From: Haloarcula regularis
GTDB lineage: Archaea > Halobacteriota > Halobacteria > Halobacteriales > Haloarculaceae
Reading direction: 5' to 3'
Assembly: GCF_029338315.1 (NCBI RefSeq)
Contig: NZ_CP119794.1
Coordinates: 1,674,001 to 1,738,000 of the forward strand
DNA: 64,000 nucleotides
This document shows positions 29,167 through 37,899 of the stretch, piece by piece. Under the pieces are notes generated by a model. It was not told the origin of the DNA. It saw nothing but the letters and a program-made list of their open reading frames with translations, and made no database searches. How positions within the stretch are numbered: the stretch's first letter is position 1; every line of letters starts with the position of its first letter. The position numbers and the translations under genes were made by a program.

Positions 29167-30047
29167 CACTGGTCACTCATTCCGATTAGCTCTAGATCAA
29201 CATCTGAACAAACGTATCTGTCCAGTGAGCTGGACACGATTGGCTCGCCACCTGTTTTCACATTAATCCGATTCTCAGGTGAGTGTTCGATGGGAGTTTT
29301 GACAGAGATGCCCATAGTGAATTGGATCTGAGAACACTGGTCGTGAGCTCGGTCGGTGAATCTCAGTGGGAAGTTTTGCGCAACGTACTCTCGGACAGTG
29401 TTGGGAGGTATGATGGCTTCTGTTGGTTTTTCGAGATCACTGAGAAACGGAAAATCACTATCGCTAAAATCACCATTTGCTGAATAGTGAGGTGCTCCTT
29501 CGTATTTGATATCGGAGATCCATGTTGGAGCAGTCCCTCGATTGGTCATCTTGACTGCTATCTGCCCGGCACTACCAGGGGCACCGCTGTCTCGTTGCCG
29601 GACCTCAAGAATGGAAACATCCGGGGCTAAGTCTACCAGTTCGGTATGCGGTTCCTCGGCTCGCGGCTCGAAGACAAAACGGAATTGTCCGGGAGTATAG
29701 TGGTTGTCGTCATCATAGCCGTCGACGTCCAGCAACTGAATCCGTGCCTTCCCGGTCGTGTGTTCAGTGCGCGTCTTCGCCCAGACCGTCTCCGTTGGGT
29801 CGACGACGTGGAGCTCGGTTCCGCTAAACGCCTCGGTCGCGGTGAGGACGAGATGCTCGCCTGCAAACTCGACCTGCTCGATAGCGCCCATTGTGGCCGT
29901 GGGAGCGTCTTCTTCAGTGCCACTGTCTGTCGAGAGACAGCCAGCGAGTCCGAGGATTCCACCGAGTGCGGTAGTTCGGAGGAACCGTCGTCGTGAGGAC
30001 TGTGCGTCGGTCTGCTGTGAGGGTGAATCGGTGTCTTCGTTCGTCAT
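29166..30047 (-). CDS. Tat-exported lipoprotein of the conjugation operon
   Basis: A protein of about 293 residues with a twin-arginine signal SRRRFLRTTALGGILGLAG, immediately followed by a lipobox Cys (LAGC). It should therefore be exported folded and lipid-anchored outside the membrane. The rest is beta-rich, with no domain I can name (VEFAGEHLVLTATEAFSG, AGQIAVKMTNRGTAPTW). The latter stretch resembles CARDB/immunoglobulin-like strands. ATG 30047 has GGAG seven bases upstream and overlaps the previous stop as ATGA, so I prefer it to the ATG at 30059. Its place between the surface protein and the VirB6-like gene suggests an envelope role in the transfer apparatus. Confidence 0.75.
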   Translation of the reverse strand: MTNEDTDSPSQQTDAQSSRRRFLRTTALGGILGLAGCLSTDSGTEEDAPTATMGAIEQVEFAGEHLVLTATEAFSGTELHVVDPTETVWAKTRTEHTTGKARIQLLDVDGYDDDNHYTPGQFRFVFEPRAEEPHTELVDLAPDVSILEVRQRDSGAPGSAGQIAVKMTNRGTAPTWISDIKYEGAPHYSANGDFSDSDFPFLSDLEKPTEAIIPPNTVREYVAQNFPLRFTDRAHDQCSQIQFTMGISVKTPIEHSPENRINVKTGGEPIVSSSLDRYVCSDVDLELIGMSDQ

Positions 30048-31762
30048 AGGGTTCTCCATGGTGGCCAGAGATGCCAGCCAGTGATGCGGTCGATGAGCAA
30101 GACGGCGAGTAAGAACAGCGAGACAGGAACAGCGAAGACAAAGAGCGTCGAGAGCAGGTCCAGGACGGGACTGCGAACGTAGATGCTGTCGCTATCTCCG
30201 GTATAGCCCGGGATATCCAGCCACCACTGCCCGGGGACGTACCGAGCACTCACACCAGTGCTCTCCGCAGGAATTGTGAGCGTGGCAATCCCGGTCGCGT
30301 TCGTCTCGAGACGCTCGCCATCAACGAGGAGGTAGCCATCGCGGCCTCGCGTGTCGATCGGCCCACCTGTGTCGTCGTTCCGGAGGGTGAGACGGAGCCG
30401 GACTGTCTCATCGGAGCGGTTCTGAATCGAGAGCGTGAGGTTGCTCTCGTGTATCGGGACGCGGGCAAAACTCTCGAGCGAGCGCGTCGTTTCGATACCG
30501 TAGACCAGTCCCTGGGCCGTGACGGCATCCTCGTGTGCCAGGGAATTCGGTCCCGAGGATTCCCAGCGCGTTGCCAATCCGTAGCTCCCTGTATAGGGCT
30601 CCTCGACGACGTCGAGTGAGACGTTTTGAGGGAGCGAGGGTGGAGTGAGGTCCTCACCGAAGGTATCGAGGATGGTCACACCCGGTTTGGGGGTGGCTGT
30701 TGGTCCGACTTCGATCGGGAACGCGTGGACCTGGAGTGGGTGAACTGGCGAGTGACTGCGGTCAGTCCCATCACTGGTTCGCTGTATCAGCGTATCCCAC
30801 GACGGATCCCGAGCGGTGTAAAAGCGCCAGACGCCGTTGACCTGTCCTTGGGACGCCGTTCGGTCGTATCCACCCCACGGGTCGCTCGTGTAGACCACGA
30901 GTCCAAGATCGCCATCTGGGTATCGACCGACGTAGCCCGAGACCGCCAACTGGTAGGGCTGGACGTCAAGCGAATCAGTGACCGTAATGGATTCACTCCG
31001 ATAGCGCGTCTGGCGATCCCACACGAGACAGGAGCGCTGGGTCGCGTTGTACTCGGTGCAAGTCCGGCGAGTGGTCCGGATTTCGGTGTCTATCGTCGCT
31101 TCCAGCGTGAGCGTCGTCGGCTCACTGTTCGCCACCAACTCGCTGTAGGCGAGGCGCGGCGTCCGCGTGTGAGTCTGGTCTGTGACCACGTCACCATCGA
31201 CGAGCAATCGCGTCTGGTTCACTCGAGTTCGTGTGATGGAATGGGAAACCGTTCGATTCGCCGAGTGACTCCCGCTGAGAGTGCGGATTCTGTAGTCGAC
31301 GACTCCCAGTACCGTCCCGGATGGCGCGACGTAGTGCGTTCGCTCGGTCGCCGACGTATGGACGACCGTCGAGGGCTGGACACTGAGGAGGGTCACGTGT
31401 GCATCGCGAATGAATCGGCCCTGTTCGAGGGTCGCGTGGCTCGGTGCGGTCGACGTCTCGCTGCTGGTCTGTGGAAACTCGCCGTGTTCGCCACGGTTCC
31501 ACTGCGCAACGACGGCTGGTGGGTCGTTGACCGGGATATCCGTTCCCGACGCGAGCGTTCGCACTGCACCATCTGGAGATGCGTCCCCGTCCAATACAGT
31601 GTCGTCAGTGTCGTTCGACCAGAGCGGCACGAACGCGGTGTCGTTCACGCCATGGTCCGGTTCGCTCGGCGGATGGGCGCTGGCGATCGCTGGGGCGACG
31701 ATGAGCGAGACCGCCAGTGCAACCAAGACTGAGACGCGGTTCCGTCGCTTTAGAACCCGCAA
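30044..31762 (-). CDS. Large secreted, membrane-anchored protein of the conjugation operon
   Basis: About 572 residues. A signal peptide (RNRVSVLVALAVSLIVAPAI then ASA) leads to a long extracellular region rich in Thr/Ser/Asp with many beta-strand patterns (TTLTLEATIDTEIRTTRRT; DGYLLVDGERLETNATGIAT, an invasin/bacterial-Ig-like phrase). A C-terminal hydrophobic helix LLSTLFVFAVPVSLFLLAVL and a short basic tail anchor it. No ATG precedes the signal peptide. TTG at 31762, overlapping the end of the pilin-like gene, is the most credible start, so the N-terminus is uncertain. It may mediate cell contact during transfer, an inference from location and topology. Confidence 0.7.
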   Translation of the reverse strand: MRVLKRRNRVSVLVALAVSLIVAPAIASAHPPSEPDHGVNDTAFVPLWSNDTDDTVLDGDASPDGAVRTLASGTDIPVNDPPAVVAQWNRGEHGEFPQTSSETSTAPSHATLEQGRFIRDAHVTLLSVQPSTVVHTSATERTHYVAPSGTVLGVVDYRIRTLSGSHSANRTVSHSITRTRVNQTRLLVDGDVVTDQTHTRTPRLAYSELVANSEPTTLTLEATIDTEIRTTRRTCTEYNATQRSCLVWDRQTRYRSESITVTDSLDVQPYQLAVSGYVGRYPDGDLGLVVYTSDPWGGYDRTASQGQVNGVWRFYTARDPSWDTLIQRTSDGTDRSHSPVHPLQVHAFPIEVGPTATPKPGVTILDTFGEDLTPPSLPQNVSLDVVEEPYTGSYGLATRWESSGPNSLAHEDAVTAQGLVYGIETTRSLESFARVPIHESNLTLSIQNRSDETVRLRLTLRNDDTGGPIDTRGRDGYLLVDGERLETNATGIATLTIPAESTGVSARYVPGQWWLDIPGYTGDSDSIYVRSPVLDLLSTLFVFAVPVSLFLLAVLLIDRITGWHLWPPWRTL

Positions 31763-32165
31763 CTCGTGCCACCTGCGACCACGTTGTTCAGGATGAACTG
31801 CAGGATGGTCGTCGCGAGCGGGGCGACGATGACACCCCAGATGACGCCCTGATTGCGGATTTCCTTGAGTTCTTTCTTCATATCGGCACGGCGAATCGTC
31901 GGGATGGCAACGGTTGCCCCAGTGCGAGCACGCCGCCGATGAGCGGCCCACCGAACTGGATGACGGTAAAGAGATTTTTCACCGTGGTTGCCATCGCTGA
32001 CTCACAGAATGCCACCCCCACAGTCTGGGCGGCGACAGGATCGACCGCGAGCGTCGAGAAGGCGAGTACGGAGAGTGCGTACGCACTCACTCGGCGAGCA
32101 AAGGCCGTCGAGCGCGTCGGTTGTTGCAGTTCTGAATCGGCGGAGTTGCGACTGTCCGGATGCAT
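31750..32165 (-). pseudogene. Small VirB2/pilin-like membrane protein, one frameshift
   Basis: The frame from ATG 32165 has a hydrophilic N-terminus, a signal-like helix (RVSAYALSVLAFSTLAVDPV then AAQ) and TTVKNLFTVIQFGGPLIGGV. It then runs out of frame after 'LALG'. One extra G at 31917-31920 joins it to ATVAIPTIRRADMKKELKEI and a second helix IWGVIVAPLATTILQFILNN, ending SCGF at 31750. The product would be about 138 residues with a cleavable signal and two membrane helices, the layout of VirB2/TrbC pilins. If the frameshift were real, an ATG at 31881 could still make a 43-residue protein. It is the first gene of the operon. Confidence 0.65.
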
Positions 32166-32180
32166 GTATTGAGACAGCAA

Positions 32181-32366
32181 TCGCTCTCTGTGCGGTCGTG
32201 ACCCGATGACCGCGATGAGTGACTACTACTCTATTGAGTGAGAAAGGGACGTTTAAGTCTTAGCATTCGTACGGATGTTATAGTATCTATACGAATATTA
32301 CCTCGATAATTTGTCTAACTAGGGGCTGAGCACAACGATTAACAGAGTTGAATCTATATATCGGGT
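32181..32366 (-). promoter_or_regulatory. Operon promoter region with inverted-repeat operator
   Basis: The 186 bases between the conjugation operon and the divergent repressor gene are AT-rich. An inverted repeat ATTCGTA (32265-32271) ... TACGAAT (32290-32296), with 18 bases between arms, lies in their middle. It is a good candidate operator for the winged-helix protein at 32367. Several TATA-like runs are present (ttatagtatctata near 32278), so the exact promoters cannot be fixed. Confidence 0.5.
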
Positions 32367-32615
32367 ATGTACCCAGCGATTGAGTGGGCTGTTCCAGCGG
32401 ACCCTCATATCTTGGACGAGCTCGCCCGCTACGATGGCTGGCACACGCCGAAGAACCTGGAATTGAATACGGAATTCAGCAGGCAGTGGATTGCTCAACG
32501 CTGTCGCGTATTCGTCGACCACGAGTTAGCAACGCGCCACGACTCGGCCCCTGCCTATCAGATAACCGATCACGGTCAGGCCGTCGCTGCTGGTGAAAAA
32601 CTCCCCGAAGAGTGA
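32367..32615 (+). CDS. PhiH1-repressor-like winged-helix regulator
   Basis: An 82-residue protein that is essentially one winged helix. PHILDELARYDGWHTPKNLE is followed by the recognition helix region FSRQWIAQRCRVFVDHELAT and the wing YQITDHGQAVAAGEKL. The pattern matches the family of the halovirus PhiH1 repressor, common in haloarchaeal plasmids and proviruses. It stands divergent to the conjugation operon and next to an inverted repeat, so it probably represses the transfer genes and itself. Confidence 0.8.
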   Translation: MYPAIEWAVPADPHILDELARYDGWHTPKNLELNTEFSRQWIAQRCRVFVDHELATRHDSAPAYQITDHGQAVAAGEKLPEE

Positions 32616-32742
32616 CGTAGTGGGATCGTGCGTCAGATGTATTCTTAGTACAAACGTCCTCAACGTTCAAGAACCAGCAACTTACAGTGAGGAGGTGCTT
32701 GGGCGGGTCAGTACTGAACAGAGAGTGTCTGACAAAACAGAC

Positions 32743-33117
32743 TCATTCCTCGTTGACCGTCTTCAGGTCAAGACGTGGAGCAAACGCTTCGTAGCACTCA
32801 TCGCTTGAAACGATGGTATCACCACCGGATTCAACGAGGTGAAGCGCATCGAATGGTGTAAATCCATTATCTTCGACGTAAGTCGCAGCGGCTACAACGG
32901 TATCCACGTCACCGCGTACTTCCAAGAGGGCAGCGGCATTTGTGATGACGCGTTCAGTATCCAGGCCCTCACGATATGCCACCAGAAGTAGTTCAATGAG
33001 TGTGAACTGAGACGTCCATAGTTCGTCCTGATGCTTGCGGTACACTGTCTCTGCAGCGTCACCGAGCCAGTCTTCGTCTTTGGTGAGTGCCAGAAGGAAG
33101 TCTGTCTCCGCGTACAT
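32743..33117 (-). CDS. vapC: VapC-type PIN-domain toxin (copy 1)
   Basis: A 124-residue PIN nuclease: MYAETDFLLALTKDEDWLGD (first Asp), SQFTLIELLLVAYREGLD (Glu), NGFTPFDALHLVESGGD (Asp) and VSSDECYEAF (last acidic site). All four acidic positions are present. VapC toxins cut tRNA or rRNA. The ATG directly follows the antitoxin stop. A second, similar pair lies at 47.4-48.0 kb (YVETDFLTALLKDDDWLQD), so the two are paralogues. Confidence 0.88.
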   Translation of the reverse strand: MYAETDFLLALTKDEDWLGDAAETVYRKHQDELWTSQFTLIELLLVAYREGLDTERVITNAAALLEVRGDVDTVVAAATYVEDNGFTPFDALHLVESGGDTIVSSDECYEAFAPRLDLKTVNEE

Positions 33118-33348
33118 TTAGCGTCCAGCCTCATCCAATGCTTCGTTGCGTGCGTCCTGCCTGAGCTCTTCGGCCGTCTTTTCGACATCGGCGAACTCAG
33201 AACGGAGGGCCTCAAGCGGCTCCTCCTCAATTGGAATCAACTTGATGCCATCGTGAAGCTGGACAATATGATAGTGTTCACCGTATCGCTCCCTGATTTC
33301 TTTGGGGAGCGTCAGGCGACCGCGACCGTCCAAGGTTGCTTCTGACAT
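33118..33348 (-). CDS. vapB: AbrB/MazE-type antitoxin of VapBC (copy 1)
   Basis: A 76-residue swapped-hairpin AbrB protein: SEATLDGRGRLTLPKEIRER is the DNA-binding N-terminus, and KLIPIEEEPLEALRSEFADV begins the acidic toxin-binding tail. ATG 33348 is chosen because the AbrB domain begins at once after it; longer in-frame extensions have no family similarity. It neutralises the adjacent VapC and should bind the promoter at about 33350-33400. Confidence 0.87.
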   Translation of the reverse strand: MSEATLDGRGRLTLPKEIRERYGEHYHIVQLHDGIKLIPIEEEPLEALRSEFADVEKTAEELRQDARNEALDEAGR

Positions 33349-33521
33349 ACTCTTAGGTAGAGTGGGCATACATAATAATTTTCCCCAGAATTGGGGATTT
33401 TCCCATGCAAACAACTCACGAGTCACTATACAAGCCGAGAACAATCAACGAGCAACCGAGCAGGATACTTACCCACTTCACAGAAGCGCGGTGAATTGAG
33501 AAACGCCGGCCTCCAGGTTAG

Positions 33522-33665
33522 TTATAATACGTCGTAGGTAATGATCCGAGTAGGGCCACAGTACGGACAGTCACTCTGTTTCGACGGAAGTGTCGTCCCA
33601 CAGTACCGACATTCGTACACGACGGATCCCTGCATCCATCGAGAGCGAAACCAGCGTTTCAGCAT
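33522..33665 (-). CDS. Small double zinc-ribbon protein downstream of TFB
   Basis: A 47-residue protein with two CxxC pairs: VYECRYCGTTLPS and SDCPYCGPTR. Together they form one rubredoxin-like zinc knuckle. ATG 33665 has GGAGGGG about nine bases upstream, a strong Shine-Dalgarno. It follows the TFB gene by 37 bases on the same strand, so it is likely co-transcribed. Small zinc ribbons of this type are abundant and mostly unstudied in haloarchaea. A partner role in transcription is only suggested by its position. Confidence 0.7.
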   Translation of the reverse strand: MLKRWFRSRWMQGSVVYECRYCGTTLPSKQSDCPYCGPTRIITYDVL

Positions 33666-33702
33666 CACGCACCCCTCCAAGCCAGGCGATGACGAGGTGA
33701 CC

Positions 33703-34629
33703 TCACGGACTGACCTCCTGAATATCGTACATGCGTTCGCGAAGCGTCACTGGCGTGGTGTCTGCAGCCTCAGCCAGTTCGGTTTGCGTCAATGGGCTGT
33801 TGAACTCCTGTGCAGCGAGATAGATCGCTGCTGCAGCCACGCCCGAGGGTTGTCGTCCGTTTGCGACACCTTCCGTCTCAGCCACCTCGGTGAGTTCGCG
33901 TGCTCGCCGACGAACGACGTCCTCAACCTCGAGTTCCGAGCAGAGTCGAGGCAGGAGGTGCTGCGGAGTCTGGATGGCCGCCTCGAGTTCGAGTTCGACG
34001 TTGAGGACGCGATAAGAGTTCAGAACCGTCTGCTCGTCACACCGTGCAACGGCTGCAATCTCAGTCACCGATCGGGGAAGCCCGCGGCATCGACAGGTCG
34101 CGAACACACTCGCCGCACTGAATCCCTCCAGTGACCGACCCTTGATGAGATCCTGTGACTGTGCTCGTCGGAACACCGTACTGGCGAATTCACGGACACC
34201 GTGCGTCATGTCCAGCGCTCCAACGATTCGAGCGATATCCCCACAGGCATGGGCGAGGTTCTGCTCTGCGGTCGACCGGAATCTGGCCCGGTTGTGTTCA
34301 CGACGGAGGCGACGGATGTGTCGTCGCTTACGCTTCGAAAGCGACCGCCCTCGGGCATCGCTACCGCGGCCAATCTCACTTGAGAGTCCACGGTCGTGTC
34401 GAGCTGGCGTCAGCGGTGCTCCCGTCTGTCGGGTATCCGGGCCGTCGTCGAACCAGCGTGGTCGAGTGCCGTAGGCGAGTCCGTGGCCGTCGATGACGAG
34501 GCCACAGTTCATACACGCCCGTTCGCCACCATCAGTCTGGATGTTGCCCGAACACTCCGGACACTCACCGCGCACGTTGGTCTCAGGATCTTCGTCGAAG
34601 CCAGTTGCGTAGGGTTTTGAGCTGCTCAT
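33703..34629 (-). CDS. tfb: Transcription initiation factor TFB
   Basis: A 308-residue TFB (TFIIB homologue). The N-terminal zinc ribbon has CPECSG and ACMNCG. The B-reader/B-linker region follows: RPRWFDDGPDTRQTGAPLTP and SKRKRRHIRRLRREHNRARF. Two cyclin-like repeats come next (AHACGDIARIVGALDMTHGV to VFRRAQSQDLIKGRSLEGFS; then VRRRARELTEVAETEGVANG to PSGVAAAAIYLAAQ). TFB recruits RNA polymerase and contacts the BRE. Haloarchaea have several, and extra copies on mobile DNA can redirect transcription. ATG 34629 starts a normal-length protein; upstream codons are probably leader sequence. Confidence 0.92.
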   Translation of the reverse strand: MSSSKPYATGFDEDPETNVRGECPECSGNIQTDGGERACMNCGLVIDGHGLAYGTRPRWFDDGPDTRQTGAPLTPARHDRGLSSEIGRGSDARGRSLSKRKRRHIRRLRREHNRARFRSTAEQNLAHACGDIARIVGALDMTHGVREFASTVFRRAQSQDLIKGRSLEGFSAASVFATCRCRGLPRSVTEIAAVARCDEQTVLNSYRVLNVELELEAAIQTPQHLLPRLCSELEVEDVVRRRARELTEVAETEGVANGRQPSGVAAAAIYLAAQEFNSPLTQTELAEAADTTPVTLRERMYDIQEVSP

Positions 34630-34814
34630 TTGTTCTTCGAGGCACGTATTTGACGGCCCCGCACCCGTCAGGGGGCAATAAAAAATGGGCTGTCGGCGTC
34701 GTCCACTGTCTGCTGTCGATCGGTTAGCAACATTCGAATTAGTAAAATCTAGATTAGTAAAACTGAGATTTAGATAATCGGTAGTATTATCCCGATGGCA
34801 ACCCACGTATCGGT

Positions 34815-36206
34815 ATGTCGCGGCCCAGTTTCGTGAACCGTCACGATGAACTCGACCTGTTGCGGTCGCGTTTCGAGAGCGAGACTGCCGAATTGGTCGT
34901 CATCTACGGCCGACGACGACTCGGCAAAAGCGCACTTGTCCGTGAGGCGATTAAAGACAGAACTGACGCAGTCTACTGGCAGGCAACAGAAGAAACCGCG
35001 GCGGTGCAACTCTCCGATTTCGTCGACACGGCGAGCGAGACGTTTCCATTACTTGATGACGTGCAACGTGACTGGGAAGCGCTCTTGCGAGCACTTGGCC
35101 GTGAGGACGCTGTTGTTGTCCTCGACGAGTTCCCATACCTCGTCGAATCAGACAGCTCGATTCCGTCAAAAGTCCAGCGTGTCTGGGACATGCATCTCGA
35201 AGAGACGGGGCTGACGCTCGTACTCGTCGGGTCTTCGATCAGCATCATGGAAGAAAAAGTCCTCAGTGGTGGGAGTCCGCTGTATGGTCGCCGAACCGCA
35301 AGCATCGACCTCCCACCATTGTCGCTGGAAGATGCACGCACGCTCTATCCGACGACGAACGCCGACGAGATAATCCAGTTTTGGGGCGTCTTCGGTGGGA
35401 CGCCGTACTATCTGCAGGCACTCGTTGGTGATGGCTCCCTTGCGGAGAATATCCACACACGCATCCTCTCAGAACACGGCGTCCTCCACAACGAACCCGA
35501 GTTTCTTCTTCGTACGGAATTTGGAATCCAGGAGCCACAGACGTACTATTCTATCTTACGAGCGATTGCGATGGGAAAGCGCGCGGCAAACGAGATCGCG
35601 GATTTCGTCGGCGTAGAGTCAAACGCCCTGGGGTCGTATCTCTCGAAGCTCCGCCGACTCAGACTTGTCGAGCGCGGTATCCCGGTGACGGCAAATCCGA
35701 ACGCAACACGGAAGAGTCGCTATCGACTGACCGAGCCATTGTTTCGGTTCTGGTTCCGCTATGTCTATGGCCAAGGCGGGAACATCGCACAACTCGGCCC
35801 CGATGCCTACGACCAACTCGTCGAGCCATCGTTCACAGACTATATGGGTCCGATGTTCGAACTCGTCTGCCAGAATGCACTCCCGTCACTGATCCCCAAA
35901 ACGTATCATGGGGTTGGCTACTGGTGGCACCAGCATCACGAACTGGATGTCGTTGGCCTCGGGAGTGACGGCACACTCGTTGCTGGCGAATGTAAGTACA
36001 CGGCACGAGAGATGCACGAAGGAGACCTCACAGACCTCGAACGGAGTGCGTCCCAGGTGGATTGGTCGCCGCCGAACGAGACCGACACCGAATATCACTA
36101 TTGCTGTTTCTGTCGATCCGGCTTCTCGGAGGGGCTGCGCGAGATGGCCAAAGAACGGGGCGATGTTTCGCTGTTTACCCCGAACGAGATTGTGTCTGGC
36201 TTGTAA
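34815..36206 (+). CDS. Archaeal P-loop ATPase with DUF234/nuclease-like C-terminus
   Basis: A 463-residue protein. The N-terminal ATPase has Walker A VIYGRRRLGKSALVREA and Walker B AVVVLDEFPYLVE, with sensor LVLVGSSISIMEE. This is the archaeal MNS/STAND-like clade. A winged helix follows (AANEIADFVGVESNALGSYL). The C-terminal DUF234 domain has DVVGLGSDGTLVAGECKYTA, a D...ExK pattern like the PD-(D/E)xK nuclease fold. Such proteins occur singly in many archaea and are suspected to serve mobile-element or defence functions. No experimental role is known to me. It stands between TFB and an IS, transcribed alone. Confidence 0.85.
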   Translation: MSRPSFVNRHDELDLLRSRFESETAELVVIYGRRRLGKSALVREAIKDRTDAVYWQATEETAAVQLSDFVDTASETFPLLDDVQRDWEALLRALGREDAVVVLDEFPYLVESDSSIPSKVQRVWDMHLEETGLTLVLVGSSISIMEEKVLSGGSPLYGRRTASIDLPPLSLEDARTLYPTTNADEIIQFWGVFGGTPYYLQALVGDGSLAENIHTRILSEHGVLHNEPEFLLRTEFGIQEPQTYYSILRAIAMGKRAANEIADFVGVESNALGSYLSKLRRLRLVERGIPVTANPNATRKSRYRLTEPLFRFWFRYVYGQGGNIAQLGPDAYDQLVEPSFTDYMGPMFELVCQNALPSLIPKTYHGVGYWWHQHHELDVVGLGSDGTLVAGECKYTAREMHEGDLTDLERSASQVDWSPPNETDTEYHYCCFCRSGFSEGLREMAKERGDVSLFTPNEIVSGL

Positions 36207-36229
36207 ATCGCCACAGAATTACGGAAATG

Positions 36230-37802
36230 CGAGGAGAAAGCCTCGCGCTTTAGCGCGGGGATGAATCCGACGGGAGATGCACTAAACCACGAGACGTAAC
36301 TTATCCGTAATCCCCGCGTTTAAGTGGATAAAACGCAATATTTTCACGTGTGAGCGACCGGCCGCAACGAACGAATACGTACACTGCCGACCCGGTCAGT
36401 GACCGGTATCGGGAGTGCCTGTTCGACTGGCTGGCCGCACACGCCCCACTCTGGAACCAGATCACCTACCGCCGTCGTCAACAATATTTCGACGAAGATG
36501 GTGACGTGTGGGACGCCGAGTACACCGACCTGTACGGTGAGTACGCCCCAATCCTCGGCAAAGCAACGTGCCAGCAACTTGCCCGGAAACAGTGAGGCCT
36601 GGCGCAGTCACTTCGAACTGCTTTCACTGTACCGTGACGAGTCGAACCAAACTGTGACGGAGCGACCGTCACCACCCGGATATTGGGGCAACCGTGAGGA
36701 CGGCTACGAATTGCACGGTCTCATCCGGAACGACCTCTACACGTTCGACTGGAATGAGCAGCGCAGTACACTCGAATTCGGCGTTGGTGACGTGCTTGAA
36801 GACCGGTACGACTTCGAGCACAACGAACGCGTGACACTCAACGTTCGTGGTGAGCCGCATTGGCGTGGCGACGACAGTCGATTGGAACTCATCTACGAGG
36901 AACATGCAGACCAGCTTCGTGTCCAGCACCCTGTCCGCATTCAGTCAGATAACCTTCGCGAACAGCGGCAGGCTGCATTCACTCATACACTCGACCCAGA
37001 GAACACGACGCAGTCAGCCGCTATCGACGTCGGCGCAAACAACACCATCGCGGTCGTCACAGAAACCGGAGACACCGCCGTGTACCACGCCCGTCCAGAG
37101 TTTGAACGGTTCCAGCAATTGTCCGAACAGCTTGCTGAATTGCAGTCCGAACTGCCCGACAACCGGTTCACGAGTAAACGGATTCAACGCTTGTACGACG
37201 AACGCAGTTGGAAACGTGACCATGCACGGGACGCAGCGGTAAAGCACGCCGCTGAGTGGCTACTCGCACGAAACGTCGATACCGTGTATGTCGGTGATCT
37301 CACGAACGTCTTAGAGACGCACTGGTCAACCGATGTGAACGAGAAGACGCATGGGTTCTGGTCGCATCGGCAACTCGTTGAGCGGATCACACTCACACTC
37401 GGTGATGTCGGCATCACCGTGACGGAGACTGGCGAGTATAATTCGAGTAGTGAGTGCCCGACCTGTGGGAGTGATGCGGTCACTCGGAACGGTGATTCGT
37501 TCCGATGTGAGGCGTGCGAGTTAGAGGCGCACGCGGATGTTGCCGGGGCGTGGAATATCTTGCAGTCTGCAGTTGGGCCGATGGCTCGGCCTGCTGCCCT
37601 GTCTGCTGAACGCGGCAGGGACGCATCCCAAGAAGAGGGCGTACTGGCAGTGGAATGACCACGACTGGACACCCGCCGAGTATGGGGAACAGTCGCGGTC
37701 AGTTGACCAACCCAGCATCAGCAAACCCGCAAGTTCACAGCCGGGGTAACCGACTGACTGGATTACCCACGGAGGAATCCTCGCCGTTCACGGCGGGGAG
37801 GA
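36230..37802 (+). mobile_element. IS200/IS605-family TnpB-only element (IS1341 type), copy B
   Basis: The left end has 'GGAGAAAGCC' and the palindrome CGCGCTTTAGCGCG (36242-36260) followed by 'GATGAATCCGAC', the same form as the left end of copy A. The tnpB gene follows. The right end is a hairpin CCTCGCCGTTCACGGCGGGG (37778-37797) with 'AGGAAGTCAAT', matching the right end of copy A. There is no tnpA. Borders are approximate to a few bases. Confidence 0.75.
36350..37658 (+). pseudogene. tnpB: TnpB RNA-guided nuclease (OrfB), one frameshift
   Basis: About 436 residues in two frames, starting from GTG 36350. The N-terminus has FDWLAAHAPLWNQITYRRRQ. The frame breaks after 'QQLARK' at AAA 36587-36589; a fourth A gives 'ARKNSEAWRSHFELL'. 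The nuclease core shows RuvC-I AAIDVGANNTIAVVTE (Asp), RuvC-II VDTVYVGDLTNVLETHW, the zinc ribbon CPTCGS...FRCEAC, and RuvC-III AHADVAGAWNIL (Asp). The canonical RuvC-II Glu position is Gly (VGDL), a known-looking variant of archaeal TnpBs that may place its acidic residue elsewhere. Followed by an Ala/Arg-rich tail. Confidence 0.83.
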
Positions 37803-37834
37803 AGTCAATCCCCGAGGCTTTCGCTTGGACCCGT

Positions 37835-37885
37835 TCTACAGGCTGAGCAGGCCGAGTGCCTCGGGGCTTGACCCCGAGGGGGAAG
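37835..37885. repeat. Dispersed repeat (copy 2) with hairpin CCTCGGGG/CCCCGAGG
   Basis: CTACAGGCTGAGCAGGCCGA leads into GTGCCTCGGGGctTGACCCCGAGG, a stable hairpin. The same unit lies inverted at 48305-48357 and partly at 21833-21868. It looks like the end of an IS200/IS605-type element lost from this site. Confidence 0.6.
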
Positions 37886-37899
37886 GCCGTACGCTCCGC

